From assembly GCF_002926165.1 (NCBI RefSeq), contig NZ_MAGP01000125.1, forward strand, positions 1 to 52,027: a stretch of DNA of 52,027 nucleotides. The letters are read 5' to 3'. Origin of the DNA: Micromonospora chalcea (GTDB taxonomy: Bacteria; Actinomycetota; Actinomycetes; Mycobacteriales; Micromonosporaceae). Within the stretch, counting starts at the first letter, position 1. Every line of letters starts with the position of its first letter. The notes below the pieces were generated by a model that saw only the letters and a list, made by a program, of their open reading frames with translations, did not search any database and was not told the DNA's origin. Of this stretch, positions 51,869-52,027 are shown in pieces. The position numbers and the translations under genes are program-made.

Positions 51869-51929
51869 GGAAGCGCGGACGCGCGAGGGGCGGGCGAGGA
51901 TGCCCTGTCGGGCCGACCCGGGCCGTCCT

Positions 51930-52027
51930 CGCCCATCCTCCCGCGATCTTGCACTTGCGGCCCTCGCGTAACGGGGCGAATCCGGCATGGCCGGGGCAGT
52001 AACTGCAAGATCGCGGGAGGATGGGCG
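51930..52027. repeat. Long inverted repeat at the right edge
   Basis: Arms 51930-51956 and 52001-52027 are 27 bp with one mismatch (CGCCCATCCTCCCGCGATCT...), enclosing a 44-base loop. The right arm ends at the window edge, so the element may extend further. Confidence 0.85.

Larger units (their letters stand above)
51291..52027. other. 737-bp gene-free, repeat-rich interval
   Basis: No convincing coding frame on either strand. It holds a duplicated module (about 51373-51617 and 51651-51918), each with one inverted unit and two or three 41-bp direct units, and ends in a long hairpin (51930-52027). The first 80 bp are the promoter side of the IS630-derived gene. Confidence 0.8.

Overview
The window is very GC-rich, with frequent GTG starts, GTGA stop/start overlaps and strong GGAGG ribosome binding sites. 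Its gene set (PadR-DUF4097 pair, OmpR-type two-component system with an HtrA protease, SCO7613-type membrane protein, FHA and Ser/Thr-kinase proteins, secreted chitin/glucan hydrolases with CBM2, CBM6 and ricin modules, LigD polymerase, DUF2795) points to an actinobacterium, most likely a Micromonospora or close Micromonosporaceae relative. That assignment is inference from family content and style; no marker gene is present to prove it.

Layout. 1-6.4 kb: a PlsC-like acyltransferase cut by the window edge, a DUF4097-PadR pair behind a repeated operator-like motif, then a response regulator, histidine kinase and membrane HtrA protease arranged like mycobacterial mprA-mprB-pepD, with matching direct-repeat boxes in front of the regulator and the protease. 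6.5-19.2 kb: BON-domain protein, GT4 glycosyltransferase, receptor Ser/Thr kinase, patatin-acyltransferase pair, CutA, a 1134-residue multi-spanning membrane protein, an SDR, a fatty-acid desaturase and an FHA protein. 19.2-22.4 kb: a translationally coupled dimethylarginine/arginine hydrolase and ornithine aminotransferase, preceded by a membrane protein with calcium-loop-like repeats. 22.5-24.7 kb: two coupled secreted carbohydrate-active genes (GH43-ricin and Fn3-CBM2). 25-33 kb: Nei-type glycosylase, APH-type kinase, an LPITG surface protein, a WGR/beta-propeller protein, a CoA-disulfide-reductase-like flavoenzyme and a YbdK/EgtA-like ligase. 33-43 kb: DUF6412-YidC pair, GH16-CBM6 and CBM2-Fn3-GH18 secreted hydrolases with readable promoters, DedA, DUF1349, TreS-like GH13, FabG, two small membrane proteins and a Gfo/Idh oxidoreductase. 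43.2-49.2 kb: DUF2795, erythromycin-esterase family protein, TetR-MMPL efflux operon with twin perfect palindromes, HxlR regulator and stand-alone LigD polymerase. 49.2-52 kb: a decayed-looking stretch around tRNA-Arg(CCG), with a LuxR/LAL fragment, an IS630-derived gene without a complete active site, and 0.7 kb of repeats.

Most genes are housekeeping, envelope or polysaccharide-degradation functions of a soil actinomycete. I found no phage, conjugative element, CRISPR array or biosynthetic gene cluster. The least explained material is the repetitive intergenic DNA: a 41-bp-period repeat family present at two distant loci, a 57-bp repeat that supplies the stop codon and 3' flank of two unrelated genes in the same orientation, and several long hairpins. 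The best regulatory readings are the response-regulator boxes, the LacI-like operator at the GH16 promoter, the PadR-type box and the TetR twin operator. I did not see a convincing multi-gene system of unknown type; the repeats, the IS630-derived protein and the WGR-propeller protein are the best leads.
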